From: Methylococcaceae bacterium
GTDB lineage: Bacteria; Pseudomonadota; Gammaproteobacteria; Methylococcales; Methylomonadaceae
Length of the DNA stretch: 64,000 bases
Reading direction: 5' to 3'
NCBI GenBank assembly: GCA_013140705.1
Contig: JABFSH010000034.1
Location: 62,001 to 126,000 of the forward strand
Made by a program: the position numbers and the translations under genes. A model generated the notes under the pieces. That model was not told the origin of the DNA. It saw only the letters and a program-made list of their open reading frames with translations, and did not search any database. This document shows positions 1 to 8,914 of this stretch, piece by piece. Position 1 is the stretch's first letter. Every line of letters starts with the position of its first letter.

Positions 1-182
1 GCGCTGACGATAAATCCGAGCTCTGCGAACTCATTGAAACCTATCGTCGCGGCGAAGTCCCGTTGATTGTGCCGCTGACACTACTGAAACATCATTTTCG
101 CAAATGCCCTGATCCGTATATAGACGAATCTTACTATATGTCGCCCTACCCTCAGGAATTACAACTTATCAATCAATTATAA
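1..182 (+). CDS. C-terminal end of a YbgA-type (DUF1722) protein, partial
   Basis: Reading from base 3, an open frame runs without a stop to TAA at 180-182, giving about 59 residues of a protein whose start lies before the window. The stretch with YRRGEVPLIVPLTLLKHHFR, followed by a Pro-rich tail (DPYI...YMSPYPQEL), is what I recognise as the end of the DUF1722/YbgA domain, often fused behind DUF523. The biochemical role of the family is not well settled. The next gene begins 3 bases after the stop, so the two are probably co-transcribed. Confidence 0.75.
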   Translation, partial: ADDKSELCELIETYRRGEVPLIVPLTLLKHHFRKCPDPYIDESYYMSPYPQELQLINQL

Positions 183-185
183 GCC

Positions 186-1025
186 ATGGCCAAGATACTA
201 ATTATCGGTTGCGGCGTCATCGGCATGGCGTTGGGAAATGTGCTTTCCGGTAAAGGCCATCAGGTTACGGGTCTTAGACGAAATCCTCCCGTGTCAGACG
301 CCAACACCTTCAAGTTTATTACAGCGGATATTCAATCCCGTAAAGACATTGAAAGTCTGGATTCGGATTTCGACACGCTGTTTTTTATTGTCTCGCCAGA
401 CGAACGTTCCGAGAATAACTACCGCAATCTTTATGAAACAGGTTTAAATCATCTGTTGGCCCGATACAGTCAGGCGAATAAAACCAAATGGTTTTTTGTA
501 TCTTCAACCAGTGTTTATAGTCAAACTGAAGGTGAATGGGTTAACGAGGCTTCGTTGGCTGAGCCCGATAACGTTTGCAGCCAAGTCATCAGGCAGGCTG
601 AATTGCGGCTGATTGAGACCAGCCCCAAGCATACGGTTGTCCGGTTTTCCGGTATTTATGGTCCAGGGCGCGAGCATCTGTTAAGAATGGCCCAACAGTC
701 GCCCGCCATACAGAAATCGCCGCCCTACTATACCAACCGGATTCATCAGGACGATTGCGTGGCGGTATTGGCGTTTTTATTGGAACAGCATTTAGCCGGT
801 GTAACCATGGAATCCTGTTATTTGGCCACTGATGACAATCCGGCGCCGATGTGGGAGGTCATAACCTGGCTAACGCAACAGATGAATTGCAATCCACCTG
901 TAGAAAAAACAGTCGGCACCGTTTGTTCAATGAATAAACGCTGTGACAATAGCAAGTTAAAAGCGCTGGGTTATCAGTTTAAGTATCCCGGCTTTCGGCA
1001 TGGCTATCTGGAGTTAATTCAATAA
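186..1025 (+). CDS. SDR-family NAD-dependent epimerase/dehydratase-like protein
   Basis: A 279-residue cytosolic protein with an N-terminal Rossmann dinucleotide site (GCGVIG, residues 8-13) and an SDR-type core. The segment FFVSSTSVYSQ (about residue 102) followed by RFSGIYGPGR (about 152) matches the atypical extended SDR group represented by E. coli YeeZ. The usual YxxxK catalytic pair is not obvious, as is common in this group, so the reaction cannot be named. The ATG lies 3 bases after the preceding stop, which suggests translational coupling with the YbgA-like gene. The substrate is unknown. Confidence 0.75.
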   Translation: MAKILIIGCGVIGMALGNVLSGKGHQVTGLRRNPPVSDANTFKFITADIQSRKDIESLDSDFDTLFFIVSPDERSENNYRNLYETGLNHLLARYSQANKTKWFFVSSTSVYSQTEGEWVNEASLAEPDNVCSQVIRQAELRLIETSPKHTVVRFSGIYGPGREHLLRMAQQSPAIQKSPPYYTNRIHQDDCVAVLAFLLEQHLAGVTMESCYLATDDNPAPMWEVITWLTQQMNCNPPVEKTVGTVCSMNKRCDNSKLKALGYQFKYPGFRHGYLELIQ

Positions 1026-1054
1026 ATAGGTGGCGGAGCTCAGGTTTTAACAGA

Positions 1055-2716
1055 TTATTTATGGGTTTGTGTTCGCCATAAATTGACGATTTCTGCCACG
1101 TCGAGATCATTCGGGCCTACTCTCCAGCCTGTAAAATAATCTACGTCGTTACTTTTCGGTTCGGGGTTGGGCCGGTAAATTTGAACGCGCGTCGGCATGG
1201 GCGCCGCCTCTCCCAGAACAAGCGCCTCCCCTCTGCCCAACGAACTGAGAATGTCGGTTAAATCTCCCTCGGCTTCAGGAACCAGCCCCCGGATGTAGGC
1301 TTGATCATCCGGATTGCTGGTGCGAAGACAAATAAAGGAACTGCATTGAGACAGCATGGTTTCAGACAATTCTGTCGGCCGCTGACTAACCACTCCAATT
1401 GAAACGCCGTATTTACGACCTTCCTTGGCTATGCGTTCCATCATTTTCTTGGCGCCTTCAAAGCGGCCGCCTTTCTCTCGAGGAATATAGGAATGGGCTT
1501 CTTCACAGATCAAGGTAATCGGAAATTCCCGTCGGGAAGGATTCCAGTAATTAAATTCGTAAGCCAGACGCCCAACTTCCGCACAAACCGATGGCCTGAC
1601 ATCAGCCGGAACCGAGCTTAAATCAATGACCGTAACATTGCCCTTTTTAACACCAACCCCAACAAACTGACTTAACAAATCGGCCATGCTTTCAGAAGTA
1701 TTATGGATTTTGGGCTTTAACAGGAAATCATAGCGGACATCATTGAAGCGACTTTGCAGTCTAATAAGAAATTCATCAAACTGTCCAAATAAAGGACCTA
1801 ATACCTTGCCAAACTCTTTTCTTTCCTCATTGGCTGCTTTAATTTGCATATACAATTCTGCCAACGGAAAGTAAATGGGCGTATCCACTGTAACGGTTGC
1901 CAATCCTAATCGTCTGGCCTCTTTTCGTTTGAGCTGAGATATCACTTCGCGCATAAATGTCATTTGGATGGATGCCGATTTATCCGTCCGGTCAATAAAC
2001 AAATCAACCAGTTCTGCATAGGGCATCAACCAATACGGCATTTCTATTTCCGTGGCGTCGAGATAATTAACTTGATCATCAGGAAATGCAGATTGCAGGG
2101 AGCCATCCGGTTCTCTCCAGCAATACTCGCCATGCAAATCCAGCAAAATAATATGGCTTTTTGGCATGGCTTTGATGGTAGTTTGAATCAGACTGGTAAC
2201 CGTCCAGGATTTTCCCGCCCCGGATTGACCGACAATGGCAAAATGGCGGCCAAAAAGCGCCCTGGGATCAAGCGCTAAATGGTAATCTTTATGCGATGCC
2301 AGCTGTCCAATAAAAAACTGGTAGTCCCTGAATTTGGCAAAAATGGCGTTGATTTCCCGCAAGCCTACTGCATACACTTTTGCACCCGGCGTCGGGTAAT
2401 GACGTACACCCCGGATAAATGTGCCATTCTCTTGTAATTCGCCAACGGGAATCAGGGAAATAAAACGATCTGAATGTCGCGTGCCGCTTGTATCGAAACG
2501 GTCTCTCTCCCACATTTTAAACACCATTGCCAAAACAGCGATGTGGGCTTGTCGGATAACCACGTAGGAGCCAACATGTCCGGCCAATATTTCATCATCG
2601 CCGACTTTGATCAAGGGTGTTTCGCAGGCATGTTCCGGATCTAGCCGGGCTTCCATGCCATCGCCGCGAACTTCGGATAAATTGCCGATCTGAATTGAAG
2701 TTTGTTGTTCGATCAT
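1055..2716 (-). CDS. HerA-like hexameric ATPase (DUF87/FtsK-HerA superfamily)
   Basis: A 553-residue protein. It has an N-terminal barrel-like region (1-140), a Walker A motif GQSGAGKS (about 163-170) and a Walker B strand ending ITLICEEAH (about 400-408), followed by a sensor-like SQRP (about 444). This is the layout of HerA/DUF87 ATPases, which form hexameric DNA pumps. Canonical HerA works with the nuclease NurA in end resection, and some bacterial relatives work in phage defence. Here no nuclease, SIR2 or other effector gene is adjacent: the feo operon lies on one side and an unrelated convergent gene on the other. The partner and role are therefore open. The family call is firm, the function is not. 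Confidence 0.8.
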   Translation of the reverse strand: MIEQQTSIQIGNLSEVRGDGMEARLDPEHACETPLIKVGDDEILAGHVGSYVVIRQAHIAVLAMVFKMWERDRFDTSGTRHSDRFISLIPVGELQENGTFIRGVRHYPTPGAKVYAVGLREINAIFAKFRDYQFFIGQLASHKDYHLALDPRALFGRHFAIVGQSGAGKSWTVTSLIQTTIKAMPKSHIILLDLHGEYCWREPDGSLQSAFPDDQVNYLDATEIEMPYWLMPYAELVDLFIDRTDKSASIQMTFMREVISQLKRKEARRLGLATVTVDTPIYFPLAELYMQIKAANEERKEFGKVLGPLFGQFDEFLIRLQSRFNDVRYDFLLKPKIHNTSESMADLLSQFVGVGVKKGNVTVIDLSSVPADVRPSVCAEVGRLAYEFNYWNPSRREFPITLICEEAHSYIPREKGGRFEGAKKMMERIAKEGRKYGVSIGVVSQRPTELSETMLSQCSSFICLRTSNPDDQAYIRGLVPEAEGDLTDILSSLGRGEALVLGEAAPMPTRVQIYRPNPEPKSNDVDYFTGWRVGPNDLDVAEIVNLWRTQTHK

Positions 2717-2810
2717 GGCAGACTCTTGCTGATTAAAGTTACAACAAGCTTAGACCAGTTTGAACTGAATAGCAGGGAAGGCCTTAAGGTGGTTACTCCA
2801 GCCTTTTATC

Positions 2811-3035
2811 TCAATTATCAATCCATTCATAAATTTCTGTCATGGCTGGATCACATTGACAGCAACTGGTGCCACAAGCCGATTCCCGAGTCAACTTTCG
2901 AACGTGACCTTTGCTCATCCATTTTCCCAGCATGCCTCGCAAGGCATTGGCATCCATATTAAAATGAATGGCCAAATCTGCCAGCGCAACTTTCCTCTGC
3001 TGCTTAAGATAGCTGCGTAGATCAGACAGAATCAC
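2811..3035 (-). CDS. feoC: FeoC-like Fe-S winged-helix protein
   Basis: A 74-residue protein beginning MILSDLRSYL, with the small winged-helix fold of FeoC (residues 1-50) and a Cys cluster C-x3-C-C-x2-C near residues 54-60. FeoC proteins bind an iron-sulphur cluster through such cysteines and modulate the stability or activity of FeoB. Its start lies inside the 3' end of feoB (14-base overlap), so it is the last gene of feoABC and probably coupled to feoB translation. It could also act as a transcription regulator; experiments in other species favour a role at FeoB. Confidence 0.85.
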   Translation of the reverse strand: MILSDLRSYLKQQRKVALADLAIHFNMDANALRGMLGKWMSKGHVRKLTRESACGTSCCQCDPAMTEIYEWIDN

Positions 3036-5352
3036 TGAACGACTCCCGGTTGTGATTTGTGGTCATATTTTTGCCGGCTAACCACAAGCCGGCTATAACC
3101 AGTAAAAAACTTAACACGAGACCTGTTATCCAGACTAATGAATACTCTGGATGTTGTTGGTATGTTGCTATTTGATAAAAAATAATGGCTGTCATATAGG
3201 CCATGCCCGTTGTCCAGAATATGACAAAAATTGTCCATCTTAAACTGGTTTCTCTGAAGATTGCTGCTGTAGCTGCCACACAGGGCGCATAGAGAAGTAT
3301 GAACAATAAATAGGCAAACGCTCCTGCCTTGCCATCAAAACTTTCGCGCATCGCGCTAAACGTTTGCGCATTAACACCTTGTTCGCTGGCAGCCGATGAA
3401 ATGTCATCGACTTTACCAATATTAAGCCCCAGCGGATCTAACAGGTTATCAGCAACTGCCGACAAATTTTGTGGAACCGTCAGACAGGCACTCATCAACG
3501 CTTCTTTAAAATCAAAGGGCGGCTTTTCGGTTGTATTTCCCGAAACCTCACTGTACAAGGCATTCAAGGTTCCAACTACGGCTTCTTTTGCCAGAACACC
3601 GGTAAAAATTCCAACTGTAGCCGGCCAATTATCGTCTTCAATACCCATAGGCTTGAAAACGGGCGTTAATCCGCGTCCAATTTCGCTCAATACCGATTTA
3701 TTGCTGTTTTCCTTTCCAAAACTACCGTCCGTTCCCAGTGCATTCAGAAAATTCAATACCAGCACCATCGGTACAATCACTTTTCCGGCATTGAACAGAA
3801 ACGATTGCAATCGGTCCCATGTCTTGATGAAAACACCGCGCAATGTCGGTAAATGATAGGCCGGTAATTCCATAATAAATGGCGCCGATTCGCCTTTAAA
3901 TACCGTGTGACGCATTATTAAACCCGTCAATACAGCAACTGCTATTCCGAGCAAATACAGGCCAAAAACCAAGTTCTGTCCGCCAACTGGAAAAAAGGCT
4001 GCAGCAAATAAAGCGTAAACAGGTAATCGAGCTCCGCACGACATGAAAGGATTCATCATATTGGTCAGTATCCTGTCTCGTTGATTTTCGAGTGTTCGCG
4101 TTGCCATTATCGCGGGAACATTACATCCGAAACCGACTATCATCGGGACAAATGATTTTCCAGGCAAGCCGATCACCCGCATAAACCTGTCCACGACAAA
4201 AGCGGCTCTGGACATGTAGCCTGAATCTTCCAGTGCGGACAAGAACATGAATAAAAATCCAACGATAGGTATAAAGGTCGCCACTACCTGGATACCGCCA
4301 CCCACTCCATTTGCCAATAATACAATCAGCCATTGCGGCCAATTAATCCGGGTTAACACATGACTCAAGCCATCGACCAAAAAGGCACCAACGGTCTGCT
4401 CGAAGAAATCTACAAAGGCACTACCGATGTTTATAGTAAACATAAACATGGTGTACATAACCAACAGAAAGACGGGAATACCCCAGAGGCGGTTTAACAC
4501 AACGCTGTCAATTTTATCGGTGACGTGACGGGTGACTTCATTGATCTTGCAGACTGCTGCCTGGGTTAATTCATTTACGAATCCGTAACGGGCATCGGCA
4601 GCAAGAATATCAATTTCATCGCCGGTTTCATTTTCTACCTGACGTTGGAATTCCGATACCGCTACTTCAAGGCTGCTTCCTGCGATCTCGCGGGCAAGCG
4701 TATCACCTTCGAGTAATCGAACCGCTAACCATCTAGGATCACAGCGGTATCGATTGGCAGATTCTTGTAACTTGGGCAATAATTCTGCGATTGCAGATTC
4801 TAACGCAGTTGTGTAAACAATTTTTATCGCTGGAATTGGATGTGTTTCAGTAGCCCGATTAATGGCTTTTTTTAACGCGGCCACACCTTCTTTAGTCGAA
4901 GCGGTAATAGGCAATACGGGACAACCGAGTTGCAAACTTAAAAAGTCTGAATCAATTTTGATCCCACGTTGTCTGACAGTATCCATCATGTTGAGTACCA
5001 AAATCATCGGCACTCGCATCTCTATTAATTGAGAACTCAAATAGAGATTTCGTTCAATATTGGCCGCATCAACGATATTAATGACGACATCGGCGACTCT
5101 TGATGCCACATAATCTCGGGCAATCTTTTCATCCAAAGAGACTTGATCATCTGATGCTTCTAACGAATAGGTTCCCGGCAGATCGACCAGTTCGATCACT
5201 TTACCTTCAAAAGCATATTCTCCGGTTTTTTTTTCGACCGTTACGCCCGGCCAATTTCCCACCTGCTGCCTGGCGCCGGTAAGAGCATTAAAGAGCGTGG
5301 TCTTGCCACAGTTGGGATTTCCAACAACCCCAACTGTGAAATGGGGGTTCAT
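3022..5352 (-). CDS. feoB: Ferrous iron transporter FeoB
   Basis: A 776-residue inner-membrane Fe(II) transporter. The N-terminal G domain shows G1 GNPNCGKTT (residues 11-19), a G2 region around PGVTVEKKTG, G3 DLPGTYSL, G4 NMMD and a G5-like ITAST. After the helical spacer come the membrane domain with paired Gate regions, including GFGCNVPAIMATRT and the SCGARLPVYAL segment, and a hydrophobic C-terminus. Length and motifs are those of full-length proteobacterial FeoB. Its ATG directly abuts the feoA stop codon and its 3' end overlaps feoC, giving the order feoA-feoB-feoC. Expression is probably controlled by the Fur-like site before feoA. Confidence 0.97.
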   Translation of the reverse strand: MNPHFTVGVVGNPNCGKTTLFNALTGARQQVGNWPGVTVEKKTGEYAFEGKVIELVDLPGTYSLEASDDQVSLDEKIARDYVASRVADVVINIVDAANIERNLYLSSQLIEMRVPMILVLNMMDTVRQRGIKIDSDFLSLQLGCPVLPITASTKEGVAALKKAINRATETHPIPAIKIVYTTALESAIAELLPKLQESANRYRCDPRWLAVRLLEGDTLAREIAGSSLEVAVSEFQRQVENETGDEIDILAADARYGFVNELTQAAVCKINEVTRHVTDKIDSVVLNRLWGIPVFLLVMYTMFMFTINIGSAFVDFFEQTVGAFLVDGLSHVLTRINWPQWLIVLLANGVGGGIQVVATFIPIVGFLFMFLSALEDSGYMSRAAFVVDRFMRVIGLPGKSFVPMIVGFGCNVPAIMATRTLENQRDRILTNMMNPFMSCGARLPVYALFAAAFFPVGGQNLVFGLYLLGIAVAVLTGLIMRHTVFKGESAPFIMELPAYHLPTLRGVFIKTWDRLQSFLFNAGKVIVPMVLVLNFLNALGTDGSFGKENSNKSVLSEIGRGLTPVFKPMGIEDDNWPATVGIFTGVLAKEAVVGTLNALYSEVSGNTTEKPPFDFKEALMSACLTVPQNLSAVADNLLDPLGLNIGKVDDISSAASEQGVNAQTFSAMRESFDGKAGAFAYLLFILLYAPCVAATAAIFRETSLRWTIFVIFWTTGMAYMTAIIFYQIATYQQHPEYSLVWITGLVLSFLLVIAGLWLAGKNMTTNHNRESFSDSV

Positions 5353-5586
5353 CTAAATTTTCTCTATCAATAAAACCGACGCTTCATCTTTGCGCAATGT
5401 TAATGAAAATCCACGTAACTTGATTTCTACTGGATCTCCCATTGGAGCAAATCGCGTAATGCTAAATTCAGTTCCTGGTGTTAACCCCATCGCCAATAAA
5501 CGCTTACGATAAGCTTTACCGGATTTATCAAAGCCGATTATTTTTCCTAAATCACCTGCAGTGAGATTTTTCAAGTTCAATATCAT
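5353..5586 (-). CDS. feoA: FeoA, SH3-like partner of FeoB
   Basis: A 77-residue cytosolic protein beginning MILNLKNLTAG, with an SH3-like fold typical of FeoA: a helix with LAMGLTPGTEF followed by the strands GDPVEIKLRGFSLTLR. FeoA is needed for FeoB-dependent Fe(II) uptake. An in-frame start 57 bases further upstream would add a 19-residue extension unlike any FeoA, and that stretch lies next to the putative Fur site, so I chose the internal ATG at 5586. The stop codon is immediately followed by the feoB start. Confidence 0.9.
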   Translation of the reverse strand: MILNLKNLTAGDLGKIIGFDKSGKAYRKRLLAMGLTPGTEFSITRFAPMGDPVEIKLRGFSLTLRKDEASVLLIEKI

Positions 5587-5640
5587 AATTTCAGCCTTAG
5601 TAAGATTGTTTAAAGATGCATTATTGGATCTGATACTAAT

Positions 5641-5661
5641 CAATAATCATTCTCATTAAGA
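5641..5661 (-). promoter_or_regulatory. Putative Fur box upstream of feoA
   Basis: The AT-rich run around ATAATCATTCTCATTA matches the classical 19-bp Fur consensus at about 13 positions by eye, including the central ATCATT blocks. It lies about 55-75 bases upstream of the chosen feoA start, where an iron-dependent repressor would be expected to act. I infer repression by Fur with Fe(II); no binding data are available. Confidence 0.5.
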
Positions 5662-6061
5662 ATAACTATAGCATACAATTTAATTTAGTCAAACTTACTG
5701 CTCTAATTCTTGATTCCAATTAGGAGTTGCTTCAAGAATTACACTCAATTAGTTGATTATGAAAAAATTTATTCATTCCCGAGAAATGACAATTTTCTTT
5801 GGCGGAAAGCTGGCGGGCAGTAACTTAAGAAAAAAAACAGTGATGTGTTTGATTTTAGCTTTTTCGATAACTAAATAATCAGATCGCAAACTTTGTAATG
5901 GAACTGCTGGGTTATTTGAAGGTTACACTAATAATTCCAGGCAGATACCTATTTTTGGAAGTGTAGCCTAACAACTTTGATAAAAGTGCTTTCAAAAAGA
6001 AGTACAGCTTCGTTTATCACTTGCCAATGGTTGGCGCAAAATTGAAGAACTGCCCTGAGGG

Positions 6062-6099
6062 AAGATAGCCAAGCAAGCCTAAGCTTCGACTATCTTTTT
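6062..6099 (+). terminator. Hairpin followed by T-run downstream of ihfB
   Basis: Seven bases AAGATAG (6062-6068) pair with CTATCTT (6090-6096), with a second short pairing AAGC/GCTT inside. The T-run follows the stem on the plus strand, so as an intrinsic terminator it would stop rightward transcription. It could still act as a weak terminator or processing hairpin at the end of the leftward rpsA-ihfB transcript. Direction is uncertain. Confidence 0.35.
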
Positions 6100-6111
6100 G
6101 AGACTTTTTGC

Positions 6112-6417
6112 CTAATCAATAATTTTATATTTTCCGCTCGATTCATCAACACGATCACGGAGCTCCTTACCAGGTTTGAAATGTGGCACATATTTTTTGG
6201 ACAGTGCTACAGATTCACCTGTTTTAGGATTTCGACCCAATCTTGGAGGCCTTAAATGTAATGAAAAACTTCCGAAACCACGAATTTCAATCCTTTCGCC
6301 GGATGACAATGCCTGATTCATTTTTTCTATGATACATTTCACTGCCAGTTCAACATCTTTTAATGCTAAATGCGGTTGCTGTTTTGCAAGAGCTTCAATT
6401 AATTCAGATTTTGTCAC
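6112..6417 (-). CDS. ihfB: Integration host factor beta subunit
   Basis: A 101-residue member of the HU/IHF family, a DNA-bending protein acting with IhfA in recombination, replication and transcription. Visible family features are the N-terminal [10 protein letters not shown] helix, the GRNPKTGE arm-tip motif with its intercalating proline and the [10 protein letters not shown] strand. I chose the GTG at 6417 because the family starts with (M/V)TKSE and because an AAGGA lies about 6 bases upstream. A longer reading frame adds 15 unmatched residues. It follows rpsA by about 60 bases, the common gammaproteobacterial order rpsA-ihfB. Confidence 0.93.
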   Translation of the reverse strand: MTKSELIEALAKQQPHLALKDVELAVKCIIEKMNQALSSGERIEIRGFGSFSLHLRPPRLGRNPKTGESVALSKKYVPHFKPGKELRDRVDESSGKYKIID

Positions 6418-6479
6418 ATTCAATCCTTGGAAAATCGATATTAAAGAGGGCATGGAAGCCATACCCTCTTGTGACTACC

Positions 6480-8141
6480 TTATTTTTCCATTTGTTTAAA
6501 TATATCACCTAGCGTAGGTGTGCCAACTGACTGTTGAGAATAATCTTTGATGGTATTAGACTCTTCGTCATGATCTTTGGCCTTAATAGACAAAGAAATC
6601 GTTTTGCTTTTTTTATCGACTCCAATGAATTTGGCTTCAAGCTTATCACCTTCTTTTAACAAAGTGCGGGCATCTTCAACACGATCACGCTGAATTTCAG
6701 AGGCTCGCAGGTAACCTTCAACATTATCGCCCAAGGTAACGACCGCGCCTTTCGCATCAACTTCCTTGATTGTGCCTTTTACCAAGCTTCCCTTTTCGTA
6801 AGTCGCCAGGAAGTTTTGGAATGGATCCTGTTCCAGTTGCTTGATACCCAGTGATATGCGTTCGCGTTCAGAGTCAACCGCCAAAATAACGGTTTCCAGT
6901 TCATCACCTTTCTTGAATTCACGAGCAGACGCTTCGCCATCATCTGCCCATGAAATATCGGACATATGAACCAAACCGTCAATACCACCGTCAAGACCGA
7001 TGAAAATACCAAAATCGGTAATTGATTTGATTTTTCCTGAAATTTTGTCGCCTTTGTTGTGCGTTGCTGCAAATTCATCCCACGGGTTGGTTTTGCATTG
7101 TTTCATGCCAAGTGAAATACGACGACGTTCTTCATCGATTTCTAAAACCATGACTTCAACTTCGTCGCCTAATTGAACCAGTTTGGATGGATTAACGTTT
7201 TTATTGGTCCAGTCCATTTCAGAAACGTGTACTAAACCTTCAACGCCTTCTTCAATCTCAACGAAGCAACCATAATCAGTCAGGTTATTGACTTTACCGA
7301 ATGCACGGGCACCTGCAGGATAACGGCGGGCAATGTTTTGCCATGGATCTTCACCCATTTGCTTCATGCCTAATGAAACACGATTTTTATCTTTGTCGTA
7401 TTTAAGAACTTTAACCTTGATCTCTTGACCGATTTCAACACATTCGGAAGGATGACGGACACGACGCCATGCCATGTCGGTGATGTGCAACAAACCGTCA
7501 ATGCCACCAAGATCAATAAATGCACCGTAATCGGTCAGATTTTTCACCACACCGGTTACTGTTGCACCTTCTTCCAGCGTTTTTAGCAACTCTTCTCTTT
7601 CTTCGCTGTATTCTTTTTCTACAACGGCACGGCGAGACAGAACAACGTTATTGCGTTTTTGGTCGATTTTAATAACTTTGAATTCAAGATCACGATTTTC
7701 AAGGAAAGTCGTATCTCTGATAGGACGAACATCCACTAATGAACCAGGCAAGAAGGCGCGTAACGCACCCACTGCAACAGTGAAACCACCACGAACTTTA
7801 CCGTTGATTCGGCCAATAATGGTCGCTTCTTTTTCAAAAGCATCTTCGAGTTCGAACCAGGCTTTATTCTTTTTCGCTTTATCTCGGGAAAGAAGCGTAG
7901 CACCTAAACCGTCTTCAAATAAATCAAGAGCAACTTCAATGACATCGCCGATTTTGACTTCCAACTCGCCATCGTTATTCAGAAATTGCCATTTAGGAAT
8001 GACACCTTCAGATTTGGCGTGCGTGCTGACGATGATCATGTCGTTTTCGATGTCAACAACAGTCCCCATCAGCATGGAGCCAGGACTCATTTTGGTTTTG
8101 GTTAAACTTTCTTCAAGTAATTCAGCAAAGCTTTCGCTCAT
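6480..8141 (-). CDS. rpsA: 30S ribosomal protein S1
   Basis: A 553-residue protein starting [13 protein letters not shown], the usual S1 N-terminus. It carries six S1/OB-fold repeats, recognisable from repeated segments such as [39 protein letters not shown] and [21 protein letters not shown]1 binds the 30S subunit and helps load mRNA with weak or structured leaders. Starting five codons earlier from a TTG is possible, but the ATG at 8141 fits the family. It lies downstream of cmk and upstream of ihfB. No autoregulatory structure is evident in the 80-base leader, although the space is enough for one. Confidence 0.97.
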   Translation of the reverse strand: MSESFAELLEESLTKTKMSPGSMLMGTVVDIENDMIIVSTHAKSEGVIPKWQFLNNDGELEVKIGDVIEVALDLFEDGLGATLLSRDKAKKNKAWFELEDAFEKEATIIGRINGKVRGGFTVAVGALRAFLPGSLVDVRPIRDTTFLENRDLEFKVIKIDQKRNNVVLSRRAVVEKEYSEEREELLKTLEEGATVTGVVKNLTDYGAFIDLGGIDGLLHITDMAWRRVRHPSECVEIGQEIKVKVLKYDKDKNRVSLGMKQMGEDPWQNIARRYPAGARAFGKVNNLTDYGCFVEIEEGVEGLVHVSEMDWTNKNVNPSKLVQLGDEVEVMVLEIDEERRRISLGMKQCKTNPWDEFAATHNKGDKISGKIKSITDFGIFIGLDGGIDGLVHMSDISWADDGEASAREFKKGDELETVILAVDSERERISLGIKQLEQDPFQNFLATYEKGSLVKGTIKEVDAKGAVVTLGDNVEGYLRASEIQRDRVEDARTLLKEGDKLEAKFIGVDKKSKTISLSIKAKDHDEESNTIKDYSQQSVGTPTLGDIFKQMEK

Positions 8142-8222
8142 TTTAATTTTTCCCAAGCTTATCAGAACTGAAATAAGCTTTATTCGTAATAATAAAGTTA
8201 AAAAAAACCGTAAAAATTGATT

Positions 8223-8897
8223 TCACGGCAATAAAAAATCCTGATGGATTAAATTTAACACGGCTTCAATTACAGTTTCGATTGTCATTTCAGAAGAATC
8301 GATATATAAGGCATCGCTTGCCATTATCAAAGGCGCGCTGGCACGCGACATATCTCGAAAATCACGCTGTTCTATCTCTTGTGTTATCTGCATAAGGTTA
8401 GCATCAATTCCTTTTTGTTTCAACTGTTTATATCTTCTATCCGCTCTTTCGGCTGCGCTAGCTGTCAAAAAGACTTTGTATCGAGCGTCTGTAAAAACCA
8501 CAGTCCCCATATCTCGGCCATCCGCAACCAATCCCGGGTATTGCTTAAAATCACGCTGTTTTTGTAACAACGTGCGTCTGACTTCAGGCAGAGCGGCAAT
8601 AATTGACGCAGCACTACCCGTTGTCTCCAGTCCCAGCTGATCGGTAATATCCTTGCCATCCAACTTGACAATCAACGTATCACCACATTCAAATTCTAAC
8701 GCCATATCTCGCGCTATCTTTACAATTTCAGCTTCTTTTTCCAAGTCAACTGCTTGCTGTAATGTCGCGATTGCGAGCGAGCGATAAATTGAACCACTAT
8801 CCAGATAATGCCAACCCAATTTTTTAGCAATCAGCCGACTCACCGTACCCTTACCGGCACCGCTGGGTCCGTCTATCGTCAATACAGGAATATTCAT
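8223..8897 (-). CDS. cmk: Cytidylate kinase
   Basis: A 224-residue cytosolic nucleotide kinase that converts CMP and dCMP to the diphosphates using ATP. The P-loop GPSGAGKGT lies at residues 10-18. The YLDSGSIYRS segment (CMP-binding), the VADGRDMGTVVF motif and the arginine-rich lid (RADRRYKQ) are all present. Length and position between tyrA/aroA and rpsA are those of the standard gammaproteobacterial cluster. The start ATG is unambiguous. Confidence 0.96.
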   Translation of the reverse strand: MNIPVLTIDGPSGAGKGTVSRLIAKKLGWHYLDSGSIYRSLAIATLQQAVDLEKEAEIVKIARDMALEFECGDTLIVKLDGKDITDQLGLETTGSAASIIAALPEVRRTLLQKQRDFKQYPGLVADGRDMGTVVFTDARYKVFLTASAAERADRRYKQLKQKGIDANLMQITQEIEQRDFRDMSRASAPLIMASDALYIDSSEMTIETVIEAVLNLIHQDFLLP

Positions 8898-8914
8898 AGA
8901 TCTCTGGCTATGGC

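Larger units (their letters stand above)
5587..6111. other. Intergenic region between ihfB and feoA
   Basis: About 525 bases that are AT-rich and lack a convincing gene. They hold the Fur-like site near the feoA end (5641-5661) and a hairpin near the ihfB end (6062-6099). I see no small ORF with a plausible ribosome binding site in between. Confidence 0.5.

Noticed and set aside
3329-3856. A 175-codon open frame opposite feoB
   Set aside because: Shadow of feoB; no domain or start signal.
7651-8220. A 189-codon open frame opposite rpsA
   Set aside because: It is antisense to the well-supported S1 gene, has no family resemblance and is rich in Ser and Arg, as expected from the complement of a coding strand.
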